From Doris montereyensis (lineage: Eukaryota; Mollusca; Gastropoda; Nudibranchia; Dorididae): a stretch of DNA of 64,000 bases. The translations under genes and the position numbers were made by a program. The notes below the pieces were generated by a model. The model saw only the letters and a list, made by a program, of their open reading frames with translations, was not told the origin of the DNA and ran no database searches. Below are positions 1 through 11,925 of the stretch, piece by piece. The stretch lies in contig JAXRKP010000398.1 of the NCBI GenBank assembly GCA_037039925.1, forward strand, positions 17,501-81,500, in the 5' to 3' direction. The stretch's first letter is position 1, and every line of letters starts with the position of its first letter.

Positions 1-17
1 TGTAAGTGAAGTAAAGT

Positions 18-215
18 TCCTCCAAGGTCATAACGGCCCAAAGAGCTGGAGCTTATCCCAGTTTCTATAGCAAGAAGTGGAATGGCTATGCGGTCTAAGT
101 GTCTTTTCCCAAGGAACACAACGACGCCGGGCCTAGCTTTGCCGGGATTCAAACCCAGGACCTCATCACCCCGCAGTCCGCCAGCCTAACATTTCGGTCA
201 CTCAACGCTACGCAA
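18..215 (-). repeat. SINE-like dispersed repeat, family E, copy 1
   Basis: Read on the minus strand it has a tRNA-like head whose box-B-like stretch (TTTGAATCCCGGC) precedes a body ending in a 'CTCTTTGGGCC' / 'TGACCTTGGAGGAA' tail. The same head, body and tail recur at 21640-21930, and the tail part at 38960-39095. It lies in a CMIP intron. It is a non-coding retroposon. The 75-80 residue open frames across it are incidental. Confidence 0.6.
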
Positions 216-487
216 ATTCGGTCTATGTTTGTCACAAATTTGGCTCTCATTTTTTGGTCCCAATTCTGGAATCTCTTTCCCGCTGAGGTGAGAGGTTTAG
301 GGGCTTTTTTCTCAACACGAGTTTGATTTGATTTGCGTGTGGCTGGGACTGTATGATTTTGAGCTGACGCTTTGTCACTGCATCGCACCAAGACAGTTTC
401 CTCTTATTTTCCTTCTTTCTTTCTCTCTTTCTTTCTTTGTATTTTTTCTTCTTTAACTTATGACATTATTATTATCATTGTTGTTAA

Positions 488-1195
488 AAGAATGTGTTCA
501 CCATGCTCCTACAATTGATGTGAAAAGAATGTGTGTTTACAATACTCCTACAATTGATGTGAAAAGAATGTGTGTTTACAATACTCCTACAATTGATGCG
601 AAAAGAATGTGTTTACAATACTCCTACAAATTGATGTGAAAAGAATGTGTGTTTACAATACTCCTACAAATTGATGTGAAAAGAATGTGTGTTTACAATA
701 CTCCTACAAATTGATGTGAAAAGAATGTGTGTTTACAATACTCCTACAATTAATGTGAAAAGAATGTGTGTTTACAATACTCCTAGAATTAATGTGAAAA
801 GAATGTGTGTTTACAATACTCCTACAAGAATTAATCCTACAAATGGTGTGAAAAGAATGTGTGTTTACAATGCTCCTACAATTGATGTGAAAAGAATGTG
901 TGTTTACAATACTCCTACAATTAGTATGAAAAGAATGTGTGTTTACAATACTCCTACAATTAGTATGAAAAGAATGTGTGTTTACAATACTCCTACAATT
1001 AGTATGAAAAGAATGTGTTTACAATACTCCTACAATTAGTGTGAAAAGAATGTGTGTTTACAATACTCCTACAATTGGTGTGAAAAGAATGTGTGTTTAC
1101 AATGCTCCTACAATTGATGTGAAAAGAATGTGTGTTTACAATACTCCTACAATTAATGTGAAAAGAATGTGTGTTTACATTGCAATGCTCCTACA
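488..1195. repeat. 39-bp minisatellite, about 18 copies, in a CMIP intron
   Basis: Tandem repeat built on AAAAGAATGTGTGTTTACAA followed by TACTCCTACAATTGATGTG. Most variation is at the last few bases (GATGTG, AATGTG, AGTATG, GGTGTG). The period is 13 codons, so long pseudo-open frames appear (repeats of KRMCVYNTPT). I see no sign that these are coding. Confidence 0.9.
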
Positions 1196-1429
1196 TCTAA
1201 AATATTTTGTATGTAAGTTGTGGGCCTAATAATCATTCCAGTATCATTTGCTATAATTAGCAGCATCATAACAAAGGAGGGAGTGAGGGGGAAGCAAACA
1301 AACAAACAAACAAACAAACTTCTTTTTGAATGTAAGCTTTTCTTCAACCATCTTGGGTCTTCTCGTATGACTTGGTGTGCAGAAATAACGCCATGGGAAT
1401 GTCAACGTGTTGTTTTGTCTCACCTTCGT

Positions 1430-1552
1430 GGTAGGTACTGCTTGGTAGGTCTTTCTCCTTTTCTTTTCACTCTTTCACTTATCTTTCATCTTGCTGTTTC
1501 CTGATAATTTCACCCTGAGATCACCGCATATTGTGGACGGGGTAAATTTAAA
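1430..1552 (+). repeat. SINE-B copy, 3' half
   Basis: Contains the family hallmarks in order: GGTAGGTCTTTCTCC, a CTTTCACTTATCTTTCATCT segment, TGCTGTTTCCTGATAATT, then the tail CACCCTGAGATCACCGCATA and a GTGGACGGGGTAAATTT end. It is immediately followed by a CAAT-type simple repeat, as if the array grew from the SINE 3' end. Confidence 0.7.
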
Positions 1553-1797
1553 TCAATCAATCAATCAACCCATCAATCAATCAACCAAGCAATCAAAACA
1601 TCAATCAATCAATCAACCCATCGACCAATCAATCAATCAATCAACACATCAGTCAATCAATCAATCAATCAACCCATCGATCAATCAACCAGTCAATCAA
1701 TCAATCAATCAACCCATCGATCAATCAATCAACCAACCAATCAATGAACCAACCAACCAATCAATCAATCAATTAACCAATCAACCAATCAATCATG
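1545..1797. repeat. Degenerate (CAAT/CAAC)n tetranucleotide array
   Basis: About 250 bp of imperfect CAAT/CAAC/CATC units. It runs up to the acceptor AG of the next CMIP exon at 1802-1803, so that exon has almost no polypyrimidine tract. The encoded (N/S/I/Q/P)n frame is low complexity. Confidence 0.9.
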
Positions 1798-1803
1798 TCG
1801 CAG

Positions 1804-1943
1804 GTTTTATGTTCCATGCTGGAGCTGGAAGTGGTGGAAGGTCACGACCTCAAGATGCAGATGATCACCACCCTGCAGTCGACGTGTGAAGGCAACGCAT
1901 GTACGCCCAGCTGTGTGAGCGACAGATACAGATGAAGGAGATG
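1804..1943 (+). CDS. CMIP: CMIP internal exon (with apparent 1-nt frame break)
   Basis: Codes for VLCSMLELEVVEGHDLKMQM, then ITTLQSTCEG, and after a shift of frame QRMYAQLCERQIQMKEM. The donor is ATG|GTGAGT. The two halves are in different frames. The first runs from 1804 to about 1893; the second is anchored by the codon ATG at 1899. The second frame has TGA immediately upstream, so one base is missing (or two are extra) at about 1888-1898, for example a lost G. The last codon ends in phase 0, which joins cleanly to the exon at 2926. CMIP is a PH-domain and leucine-rich-repeat adaptor in lymphocyte and kidney signalling of vertebrates; this stretch precedes the LRRs. The acceptor is weak. 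Confidence 0.8.
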
Positions 1944-2029
1944 GTGAGTGGAAGAGAGAGAGTGTGTGTGTTGTTGTTGTCTCGTGCTGCCCATTGGGGC
2001 GGTTGGTGGGTTACTGCTGGTGGGGGGGG

Positions 2030-2265
2030 GGGGGCACGGTAGTCCAGAGGCAAGGTGTCGGCCTCTTAACCCAAAGGTCATGGGTTCAAGCCCCTCCTAT
2101 GGTGAACATGTTTTTAAATAAAATCATAAAATCTATCCCCCTCCCTCCTCCCCAGTAGGTAGATCGACACCTAGTCCCATTGGAGCCGGACGATAAATAT
2201 TAATAATTCTACCTAAAACCTCTGAGATCACCTTAGTTGTGGATGTGGGTAAATCAAATGAAATT
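2030..2265 (+). repeat. SINE-A copy (tRNA-like head, body, conserved tail)
   Basis: The head reads GGCACGGTAGTCCAGAGGCA with box-B-like GGGTTCAAGCCCC. The body carries TAGATCGACACCTAGTCCCA, and the tail is CCTCTGAGATCACCTTAGTT then GTGGATGTGGGTAAATC. It is the clearest plus-strand copy of the commonest SINE in this window. Confidence 0.75.
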
Positions 2266-2349
2266 TTAAAAATTCTAATTCACCCTGCGATCACTACTAC
2301 TACTACTACTACATATGGTGGATGAAGTGAATGCCGATGAAACAATCAA

Positions 2350-2460
2350 ACTAAATCCCTCGTTGCCGTGACAACACGTGGAAAGCTCTACTGAATCAGT
2401 GATGATACAGTGACAACACGTGGAAAGCTCTACTGAATCAGTAATGATACAGTGACAACA
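2350..2460. repeat. 42-bp tandem duplication
   Basis: The segment TGACAACACGTGGAAAGCTC followed by TACTGAATCAGTGATGATACAG occurs twice head to tail (about 2369-2411 and 2412-2453), and a third copy begins at once. It lies in the CMIP intron. No function is evident. Confidence 0.75.
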
Positions 2461-2898
2461 GTTTCTAATATTTGTCAGGGTTGGAGGAGTGTGTGTGTAG
2501 AGCCGTCATCGGTACTGCATGTTGGCATTGAAGAGGTCATTTCAATGGTGTGTCTACGCGATTTTCGTGAAAAACGAGACAGAAAAATAATCCTAGGGGA
2601 TAAAAAGAAATCACGCTTTCTGAAAGGTGTGAAAGTGATATGATGAATATATATATATCACGTTAACAGCCATTTGAAACTTGAAATTCCCAAAAGCCAA
2701 ACAGTGCCAAAGTCCATGGTTTTTGGCATTTTTCTCTAAAGGACGTAATTTGTGACTTAGGCACACTATTGAACTGACCGCTTCGATTAGTTTGCGTGAC
2801 CAGCATGATTTTGTATTCGTCGAGTGCTATCTTCTCACGCATATTTTTTTCTTGTTTTTTTCCCCTCCACTCTTTGACCTTCATCGCTGTGCCGATGA

Positions 2899-3177
<279 letters not shown>

Positions 3178-3477
3178 TGATGGTGAAAAACGACAATAAA
3201 CGACAGCTTCACCAATGATAAAGACAGAACGAACACGTGACGCGCACATATGTTTGTTCTGTCTGTATTCAAGGAGTTGTCATTTAGTCAAATCCCCCCC
3301 CCCTGACTTCACTCCACTGTGACTCCTTTGTATTATTGTATATGTTCGCTGGTAGGTAGGTGCCTACGTCTTTCCTTTCAGTTCACTCTCTCTTTTTGTC
3401 TTGTCTTTCATCTGGTTGTTGCCTTTTAATCAATTGACTCTTCTGTTTTCTGTTCATCAATTCGTATGTTTGTTAGT

Positions 3478-3660
3478 GTGTGTTTGTTTGGGGTGGGCGA
3501 TGGGCAGACAAATGCTGCTGGCACTGGCAGGTCCCTACTTCAGCCCTGTCACTCTTTCACATGTCTTTCATTTCGCTATTTCCTCATTAACCAACTCGCT
3601 CTGAGATCACTGCATATAGGTGGACGGTAAATGTTACTCAAACAAACAAACAAACAAACA
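3478..3660 (+). repeat. SINE-B copy
   Basis: Shares with the other SINE-B copies the sequence GGCAGGTCCCTACTTCAGCC, CACTCTTTCACATGTCTTTC and the tail CTGAGATCACTGCATATAGG ending GTGGACGGTAAATG. It finishes in an (AAAC)n tract. A second, partial piece (GGTAGGTAGGTGCCTACGTC) lies just upstream at about 3350. Confidence 0.6.
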
Positions 3661-3856
3661 AGCATTCTTTTGTTGTTGTTGTTTTCTTTTTGTTCATTGT
3701 TGTTGTTGTTGTCTTTGAGAGTCAGAGAAAATTTGTGTGAGATGTTTTCTGACTCATGAGAGTTGCCAGATAAAATGTTGAAACTACTGTCTAAGGTGGC
3801 TTTTATCTAGCAGCAGGCAGGGTCTACCTTTTCTTTGTTTTTTTCTTTTTCTTTGC

Positions 3857-4323
3857 TTTTTTTTTGCTCTTCATTTCAACTGTACAAAATAGCATAGAAC
3901 ATACAGCAACTTGTGATTTTTTGCTCTTCATTTCAACTGTACAAAATAGCATAGAACATACAGCAACTTGTGAATTTTTGCTCTTCATTTCAACTGTACA
4001 AAATAGCATAAAACATGCAGCAACTTGTGATTTTTGCTCTTCGTTTCAACTGTACAAAATAGCATAGAACATACAGCAACTTGTGATTTTTTGCTCTTCA
4101 TTTCAACTGTACAAAATAGCAAAGAACATACAGCGACTTGTGATTTTTTGCTCTTCATTTCAACTGTACAAAATAACATAGAATATACAACAACTTGTGA
4201 TTTTTTGCTCTTCATTTCAACTGTACAAAATAGCATAGAACATACAGCAACTTGTGATTTTTTGCTCTTCATTTCAACTGTACAAAATAGCATAGAACAT
4301 ACAGCAACTTGTGATTTTTTGTT
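3857..4323. repeat. 57-bp minisatellite, about 8 copies
   Basis: Unit built on GCTCTTCATTTCAACTGTAC and AAAATAGCATAGAACATACA then GCAACTTGTGATTTTTT. Copies are more than 90% alike. The period is 19 codons and one frame on each strand lacks stops, which creates overlapping open frames on both strands. They have no codon-level constraint that I can see. Confidence 0.92.
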
Positions 4324-4509
4324 AAAGCGAAAAACAAACTGATTTAAAAAACAAAAGCCAACAAAAATTAATGGTGTAAATTACTTAACTCAGTACTTCA
4401 TATTTATTCCTATTTCTTGCACAAATGTTTAAAAAAAATTTTTTTTTTGTTCTGATGTATTTGATATGATATTGATATTTGAATTGATGCTGTCTTTCTT
4501 TCTCACCTG

Positions 4510-4620
4510 TATCGTGGATGGTTGATGGGCGGTGCTGGTAGGTCTTACTTCTTTCTCCTTTCATTCCTTCACGTATATTTCATCTTGCTAGCTATAAGTA
4601 TTACCTCTTAATTCACCCTG
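4510..4620 (+). repeat. SINE-B copy whose tail is tandemly amplified
   Basis: The body (GGTAGGTCTTACTTCTTTCT, TTCATTCCTTCACGTATATT, TCATCTTGCTAGCTATAAGT) is followed by five consecutive copies of the family tail instead of one (see 4603-4940). Confidence 0.7.
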
Positions 4621-4940
4621 AGATCACCGCATATGGGTGGATAGGGTAAATTTCAATGAAACAAGTTTCCTCTGAATTCACCCTGACATCACCGCATATA
4701 TATTATGGTGGACGCGGGTAAATTTCAATGAAACAAGTTTCCTCTAAATTCACCTTGAGATCACCGCATATGGGTGGATAGGGTAAATTTCAATGAAACA
4801 AGTTTCCTCTGAATTCACCCTGACATCACCGCATATATATATTATGGTGGACGGGGTAAATTTCAATGAGACAAGTTTCCTCTAAATTCACCCTGACGTC
4901 ACCGCATATATATTATGGTGAACGGGGTAAATTTCAATGA
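4603..4940. repeat. Tandem array of the SINE-B 3' tail, 5 copies of about 65-72 bp
   Basis: Each unit reads AATTCACCCTGAGATCACCG, CATATGGGTGGATAGGGTAA, ATTTCAATGAAACAAGTTTCC with small variants (GACATCACC, TATATTATGGTGGACG). The unit is exactly the 3' tail present once in other SINE-B copies, so the array arose by local amplification of that tail. Confidence 0.85.
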
Positions 4941-5060
4941 GAGAAAAAACAAAAACAATCCTTAACCAAATCTCATCTGTATCAATACAAATACAATTCA
5001 TTTTTCTTATTTTGAAGTCAATAATAATAATTTGTTCTTTGTTTTGTTTTTGTCTTGTAG

Positions 5061-5270
<210 letters not shown>

Positions 5271-5359
5271 TGAGCCTTTTTTAATGGTTTCTGTCCACAT
5301 TGAGTTTTGTTAACATTTTTAAATTGCACACTTTTTCTCTCTAAATATTCCTTCTTTTG

Positions 5360-5396
5360 GCAAGCAAAATAAAAGTAGTAGTAGCAGTAGTAGCAG

Positions 5397-5450
<54 letters not shown>

Positions 5451-5575
5451 TAGGAGGAGCAGCAGCTCAGCAGCAGTAGTAGTCGTAGGGCAGTAGTGGT
5501 AGTGGTAGTGGTAGTAGGAGTAGTAGCAGTAGCAGCAGTATTAGTAGTGGTAGTGGTAGTGGTAGCGATAATATA
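5360..5575. repeat. (AGC/AGT)n trinucleotide tract
   Basis: Over 200 bp of interrupted AGC and AGT triplets, drifting to GTAGTGGTAGTGG, inside the short CMIP intron just before the exon at 5695. No coding role is supported. Confidence 0.95.
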
Positions 5576-5694
5576 TTTGTATTATGTTATAAAGATAATA
5601 CTGTTTCTTTGGAAGAAAAACCCTTTGCTTGTAAGTTACCTTATTGTTGTGTGCAATTGTATCATAAGTATTCCTTCTCCTCTTTATTTTTCAG

Positions 5695-5764
5695 CATTGA
5701 AAAGTCTCGCAAATTAAATTTGAACAGCACCAGTTTGTCAGCTTTGACCTTCGAGGGACTCAAA
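5695..5764 (+). CDS. CMIP: CMIP LRR exon (with apparent 1-nt deletion)
   Basis: After the TTTTTCAG acceptor the frame handed over from the previous exon gives SLKSL, then hits stops. One base later in frame the same exon gives KLNLNSTSLSALTFEGLK, as expected for CMIP (LxSLNxNST). One base is missing at about 5708-5710 (CTC[n]GCAAAA region). The donor is AAA|GTAAGT, in phase 0 with the last exon. Confidence 0.85.
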
Positions 5765-6249
5765 GTAAGTGTGTTGTCTGGTTGACTTGCCTACCACACC
5801 TGCCAAACTCTAGAAAACATGTAATTAATGTTAATCAGCACAAAGATGAGATGCCCGCTATGAGAATACAAATGAGATGAAAGCATTCCAAGTTAGCACA
5901 AAGATTAGATCCCGACTGTGAGAATACAAATCAAATTTTGAAATTCATAGTCAGCATGAAAATTAGGTCCCCACTACAAAAATGAGAATCAAATCTTAGA
6001 ATTACGATTTTAACGATGTGGTACTATTTTTGCGCCCCAGTCAAAAGTGCATTGTCGCCATTTGGGCCCTCTCCCATATTTTTCTTCTCATTAGTTCATT
6101 CGTTTCAATTGATAAAAGTTTTTTCTCTTCATATTTTTATGTCACCTCTTTTTGTTTTGTTTCTGTGGATTAAACTTAAAAAAAAAAGAAGTTTTTATTA
6201 TAAAGCTGAAATAACTAAACTCTGTTTCTACCGTCCACCCTTCCCACAG

Positions 6250-6303
6250 GAAAAACTACCAGCCTTGCAGGAATGTGACGTCCGTTACACCGACGCCTGG
6301 TGA
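6250..6303 (+). CDS. CMIP: CMIP terminal coding exon
   Basis: The acceptor TTCCCACAG precedes EKLPALQECDVRYTDAW and a TGA stop. This is the invariant CMIP C-terminus (vertebrate proteins end in VRYTEAW). A candidate polyadenylation signal AATAAA lies at 6473-6478, which gives a minimal 3' UTR of about 190 bp; longer forms cannot be excluded. Confidence 0.95.
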   Translation, partial: EKLPALQECDVRYTDAW

Positions 6304-6472
6304 CTGTGACAGTCGGAACATGAACTTTTCTACACGACCTGTATTTTTAACGGTTTCCTGGAAACATCCACCATCACAATGCAAACCGGCTAGCCAGCCG
6401 TCCATCCTAGTGTCACCAGAGAAGTGAAAAGACAAAAAACAAAAAGAAAAAGAAGAAGAAAAAGAAGAAGAA

Positions 6473-6478
6473 AATAAA
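6473..6478 (+). terminator. Candidate CMIP poly(A) signal
   Basis: AATAAA about 170 bp after the stop, at the end of an A/G-rich stretch. This is the first such hexamer downstream; use is inferred, not shown. Confidence 0.35.
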
Positions 6479-6479
6479 C

Positions 6480-8130
6480 GGTTTCTACAGCTGGAAAGAG
6501 AAGGGCGTTTGGCACTACTTACTAGATTCTGATTTATAGTAACAAGAGAGAATGTAATCAACGAGTCACCTCAGTCACGATAGATCTGTCCAGTTGTGGC
6601 GTGAAATATGTGAATATATATTATTACATTTAAAAACTTCCAGGAATCAGTTTCTTCCGAGACCGTATGGTGTCGCTAACGAGGCAAAACAAAAACATAA
6701 AACAAAGTTCAGTTGCTGGTCAATTGGTGGCAAAAGATTATTCAGAGCCAAGATTATCCATTGTCTGTTTTTGGCTCCAAAATTTGTGCCAAGAGCCACT
6801 TCAAAAGTGCTTGAAAAGGAGCCTATGTGTATTTATTGTGTCGTTCTACGTAGATTTCATGAGCTGTGAGTGAGGAAATTCAGAACTCTTGCTATCCGTT
6901 GTTTCAAAGGCAGTGCCAAGGAGGATCTGATCTTCACTCTTTTGAAAGTCAAGTCCAAGTCAAGTCAACAGTCATGTTTTTTTTTGGTTTTTTTTAAATA
7001 TTGGATCGGTTCATTTCTTTCATTCTCCCTCCTTCCTTAAAGTAGTCCTTCGTGTCAGACGGAGAGAGGTGATCTCATCCCTGACATCGTTATCTCGAGG
7101 AGGGAAAAGCTGAATTGAGGAAGTTGATTAAAAAGAAAGCTTTCGTGTCTTGAAAACCGCTAATGAATAGAGAAGATCATAGATGAACATTTTCCTGAAT
7201 TGAAAAGTATATCAGCATTTTTCGGCAACTTATCTTTTCTCATGTTTTTTTGTTGAAAAAAAAGCAAAATCAGCCGTAAGTAACCGCTATTTGTGTGTAT
7301 TAACGTTTCGTTATCTTAGCACGCAGCAGTGGTGTGTACAAATGTAATATGGGAACACACACAGCAGAGATGTGTACAGATATATGGAAACGTTTTTTTT
7401 GTTTTGTTTTTTTACTTCTTTGTTGAAGAATATTTTAATACTAGAATTTGAGCTTGAATAATAACTGTCACTAACCATTGTAACTGAAACTTAAGAGATG
7501 AATCTTATTATATTTTCTTGTGTCTTTAAGCTACCAGTACCTGAAATAGATTGTTGCATGGATATGTTTTTAAAGATCCAAAGTGTTTGTCTTTTAATTT
7601 AGGTCTATAAAAATATATATACCGGTATATATTGTTTCAAGAAGAATCAGGTTCAGCGAGTGCAAACCGATTTAGAACTTCTTTGAATCTTGATGAAAAA
7701 TTTGATTTTTTTGTGTCTTTTTTTATTTTTAGCTGTTGACTGGCTAATGGAAAAGAATGATCATGAAAACAAATCAAACAAGACTGAATGGGTGCTCATT
7801 TTTTACCCTTTTTTTAGATGTCTGTTCTAAATAAGATTAATCTGGGAATATTGGAAGTTTGGTTCAGACAGAAATGGTGACTCATTATACTGTTTCAGCA
7901 ACCAAAAAGAAAAGAAAAAAGAAAAGTGCTTTCACGTTAATGACATGAAATGGGAGTGGCGATGGTGGATGAGATCAGGGGCTTTTTCTCCCCGCTCTAC
8001 GGGCACACGACCTTGAACTCTGATTCACTCTGCCTTACTTCAATTTCAATTCTTTTTGTACAGCCACACATCCTATGGCACCTCAGCAGTGCAGGTATTG
8101 TTTCATGCATTGGCGTCACTTCTTTGCATT
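6480..8130. other. CMIP 3' flank, no gene seen
   Basis: AT-rich sequence with no long conserved frame. It may hold an extended CMIP 3' UTR; vertebrate CMIP has a long one. Small open frames here (for example 6594-6869) show no recognisable domain. Confidence 0.4.
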
Positions 8131-8135
8131 TCAAG

Positions 8136-8532
8136 CCTCTTTCTCATTGTATGAAATCACACTTTCTCATTGTATGAAATCACACTTTCTCATTGTATGA
8201 AATCACTTTCTCATTGTATGAAAGCACATCTGGTAGCCTTTTTTCTCATTGTATGAAAGCACATCTGGGAAGCCTCGAAATCTTATCTTGGTAGTCTCTT
8301 TCTCATTGTACCAAATCAAATCTTGTTGCCTCGTTCTGACTATGGAATCCCATCTCTTCTTTTGTAACCTCTTCTTTCCTACTATAGAATCACACATTTA
8401 TTTTCACTTTACAGCCTTTCTTTGACTACGGAATCACTTCATTTATTTTTACTCTACAGCCTTTCTTTGACTACGGAATCGCTTCATTTATTTTCACTCT
8501 ACAGCCTTTCTTTGACTACGGAATCACTTCAT
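8136..8532. repeat. Two adjacent degenerate tandem repeats
   Basis: First part: about seven copies of a 20-45-bp unit around CTTTCTCATTGTATGAAATC. Second part (about 8398-8532): three copies of a 45-bp unit, ACAGCCTTTCTTTGACTACG then GAATCACTTCATTTATTTTC. They are non-coding. Confidence 0.8.
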
Positions 8533-8539
8533 CCGTGCG

Positions 8540-10135
8540 TGGAATGGAGTCAGTCAGCGTATCCAGAGTTTTTATTTTCTATTCATTGACTCTTGGGTCC
8601 TTCTTCTTCACTCACCATGTTTTTAAATCTGTTCATTCTCATGAAAGTGAAAGCAGTTGTTCTTACTGATCATATCCTCACTGCTTTTTATTACATCAAT
8701 ATATCATCAATGTACATTTGTATCCAACCCTGGTCTATCTATTTTCTAAGTCTTCACGTCTCTGGGTGGGTATTTTCTTCTCTCTTCATTTCCATATTAT
8801 AATTGAGCCAGTCAATAATAGCTCTCACGACCCGATTCATGATGATGATGATCGCTTTATGCATCAATTTTTGATAATGAACATTTCAAATTTCACAATT
8901 TCACAATTCACACGCATTTTATGACTTAACCCTGTGCCATGTCAGTTGATCTTTAATCTTTGATTTTGATTTTTAAAACATTGATATATCTTTTTGTGTT
9001 CAAATGCAGAAGAGAAAAAAATCTAAACCATGCCTACACATACTTACACTTACACTTACATGTTTCTGGTTTTTGTTCATTGAAGAGAGAACACATTTGA
9101 TTTTGGTTGTCAGATTTGCGTATGAACACTGACTTTTGTTGTTGTCGTCCTATTTTGTTTTAGATTTTTTCTTTTGGGGTGGGGGGAGGGAGGGGGGTGT
9201 TGTAATGTTATTTTAAGTTTTAGTATGGACTTTCAGATGTCATGTGATATTCATAGATCATCATTTGTCCGGGATATGAGATTTATTTTTCTTTCTCTCA
9301 GGCAGAGAATTGATGAAACTGCTTCTTTTGCACACACCTTATGAAATTGTAGATAAGATAATTTCATGAAACTAGGTTGCTATGTTTAGAGGGACTCCAC
9401 CTCCACCTGTCTCAATCCTATAGCAGCAAAAATTGACCCAAATGTCTGTCCCCACTCTGTTTAAAATAAAAGTCATGAAATTTGGGTGGGAAGCAAAAAG
9501 AAAAAGAAAGTAGTAATTAACTTTAAAACACATAAATAGTTTTGCTTTGTCTTTGCGCTCACCAATGTCTTGTTTCAATACAAACTTTAAGTTGCATTTC
9601 CTTCAGTTCAGTTGTCGCAATTTGCACTTGCCTCATGTTTGCACATGCCGAACCAGGTCAAAATATTCCCTTTAAAATATTTCTTAAAATATTGTTTTCG
9701 TTTTACTGTTTTTTATTGTATCTCATTTGATAAAATATATATTTGTTAATGACAGTGTGTGAGAATTTCTGATGTGTTTACTTTTCAAATGTAACTTTGA
9801 TGATTGTGAATTGAAACTAAAATTTGTACGAGCACACCAGTGCACTGGACTTAGATGGAGTAATGTATTACAGTACCGACCGATGTTTTTGACAATCGAC
9901 CGTATTATTAATTCATGATTAACTGTAACGAATGCCTTGGGTGTTGCACAGACAGGATATAAATGCATTTGTGTGGAGGAATTGTCGCATTGTTTACCTG
10001 CAAATTTAATGCTAGAACAATTGATGACGTTGAAATTATGTGTATTGCAATTGACGCAGTAGAATTTTTATTATAAATTTGTCTAATATTTAATGATCAC
10101 CTTCATCAGAATAGTTTATTTTGTTGACATTTCGA
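8540..10135. other. Gene-free AT-rich sequence
   Basis: I see no conserved coding frame, RNA gene or clear transposon end. There is a short G-rich run near 9178-9198. Confidence 0.4.
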
Positions 10136-10139
10136 TTAA

Positions 10140-10915
10140 CCCTTTCCTGCCTACTGCAACCGAATATGCCGTCAGCCCTGCAGCCTAATGGGCATGAGAT
10201 GGAATGCTACATCAGCCTTGCAGTCTAATGGGCATGAGATGGAATGCTACATCAGCCCTGCAGCCTAATGGGCATGTGATGGAATGCTACATCAGCCTTG
10301 CAGTCTAATGGGCATGTGATGGAATGTTACATCAGCCTTGCAGTCTAATAATGGGCATGTGCAGATGGAATGCTACATCAGCCCTGCAGCCTAATGGGCA
10401 TGAGATGGAATGCTATATCAGCCTTGCACTTTGCAGTCTAATGGGCATGAGATGGAATGCTACATCAGCATCGATGCCTAGAGCGCCCTAATGCAGCCCT
10501 CGCTTACTCTTCGTCTTTGTACTCCTTTTAACAACAAGATGACCTCGTGTGGCAATCTGTGGTGAGCGAGACTTCCGGCTCTTTTGGTTTTTGACTTACA
10601 GCGATTTTAAACAAAGCGAAAGTATTACTTGCAATGAATTGACGGACCTACTTCTCACAAAAGTTACTGACAATTAAAAGCTCATCAAAGTTTTATAAAA
10701 GTATATATTTTCTAGCGACTTATATTGTTCTCTATATCATGATATCGGTTTCATTGGAATTGAACATTTGTTTTAGCACTTAAAGATTAATTTTAACTGA
10801 GACTTATACTTTTCACTAGGGTTGCATCCCTTTGCTTAGGCACACAGAGGGAAGAGGAAGTGGGGGGTAAAGGCACACGTAGAAGAATTGTGGACGACCC
10901 TGAGGCAGGAAAGGA
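10140..10915. mobile_element. piggyBac-like MITE, copy 1, TTAA-flanked
   Basis: It starts CCCTTTCCTGCCTACTGC and ends CTGAGGCAGGAAAGGA, giving terminal inverted repeats of about 13 bp. It is bounded on both sides by TTAA (10136-10139 and 10916-10919), the target duplication typical of piggyBac elements. It has no transposase frame, so it is non-autonomous. It shares an internal motif (TCCCTTTGCTTAGG) and terminal sequence with the element at 37618-38267. A 40-bp minisatellite lies inside its left end. Confidence 0.7.
10155..10485. repeat. 40-bp minisatellite inside the MITE, about 8 copies
   Basis: Unit: CATCAGCCTTGCAGTCTAAT then GGGCATGAGATGGAATGCTA. It sits a few bases inside the left end of the TTAA-flanked element, so the array is an internal, probably amplified subterminal segment. 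Confidence 0.85.
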
Positions 10916-10919
10916 TTAA

Positions 10920-11925
10920 AGTAATGGTGTAGGTTGTGAAAAATTGATCATGAATTACAAGTGTGTGAAGCTTACAGAGTACAAAATGCAACAAGGGTTT
11001 GGGGTACTGTTGTACATTCTTTAACCTGAAATATTACATGCGAATCAAAAGGAACTATGGAAGGGAGGCAATCCTTTTTGCTAATGTATATTGTCGCTTC
11101 AAGTTTTGTTTGGCTGAACACAAGGCCAGTTTGTTCCAACTGAAAGTCTTCACGTGTAACTAACTACAGCCACCAAAAGCTGATGGTTTAAAAAAAAACA
11201 AAAACAAACCCAAACAAACGACAAAACAATTTAAAGTTGTATTTTTTTCTCTCGAAATTTTTTTATATTTTCTTACTTGCTTGAACATGAGGAGGACGCA
11301 AAGACCGTCCCCATGTTCCCTCTTGACGGAAGGAGAGTTTTATTCTTCAGATAGTTGAATGTTGAAAGTTGTTTTTATCCATTATTGATAAACAGTAGGA
11401 AAAAAACCCAATTTCCAAGTCGTTTTTCTTATGATGTTTAAAGCCGCCTTTGATTCTGTACTTCTCAAGAGTTTCTAATTTGAGAATCGTTTTCCACCTG
11501 CCAGGAAGGTCCAAAACCTGACCAACTTGACACCTATATTCTTTATCCCTTACACACACACACCTCCCCCCCCCCTTCCTCCAAATGATAGGATTGAACC
11601 ATTTAAAATCAATCAGTCCCCCCTCCTACCTACCCTGTCATTTACGAGAGAGTTTTGACCAATCAGATGTTGATTTGATAACCCCTCAAAATCCCTGTGC
11701 AATCACGTCATCATTGAGGGATTTCATTCGTCTGCTGGCCAGACCTGGTTGTTTGGTCAACATTGGGGGGGGGGGAGGGAGGGAGGGGGGGGTGTCGACT
11801 TGATGCACTCATGTTACTACTGTTCATTTTTACGCAAAGAGAGAACGTCTTTTTTATTTTTTTTAGTTTCTTTTTTCTACCGATTTGACTTTGCATTTGA
11901 TGTACGACTTAATTAAATGCACTTG
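10920..11925. other. Gene-free sequence
   Basis: No gene recognised. Contains short C- and G-homopolymer runs (11567-11575, 11766-11790). Confidence 0.35.

Noticed and set aside
689..1229. Open frames of 62-116 codons in the 39-bp repeat
   Set aside because: The period is a multiple of three, so any stop-free unit gives an open frame; there is no conserved protein and the array lies in a CMIP intron.
3824..4342. Overlapping open frames on both strands of the 57-bp repeat
   Set aside because: Same artefact of a 19-codon period; no splice or family support.
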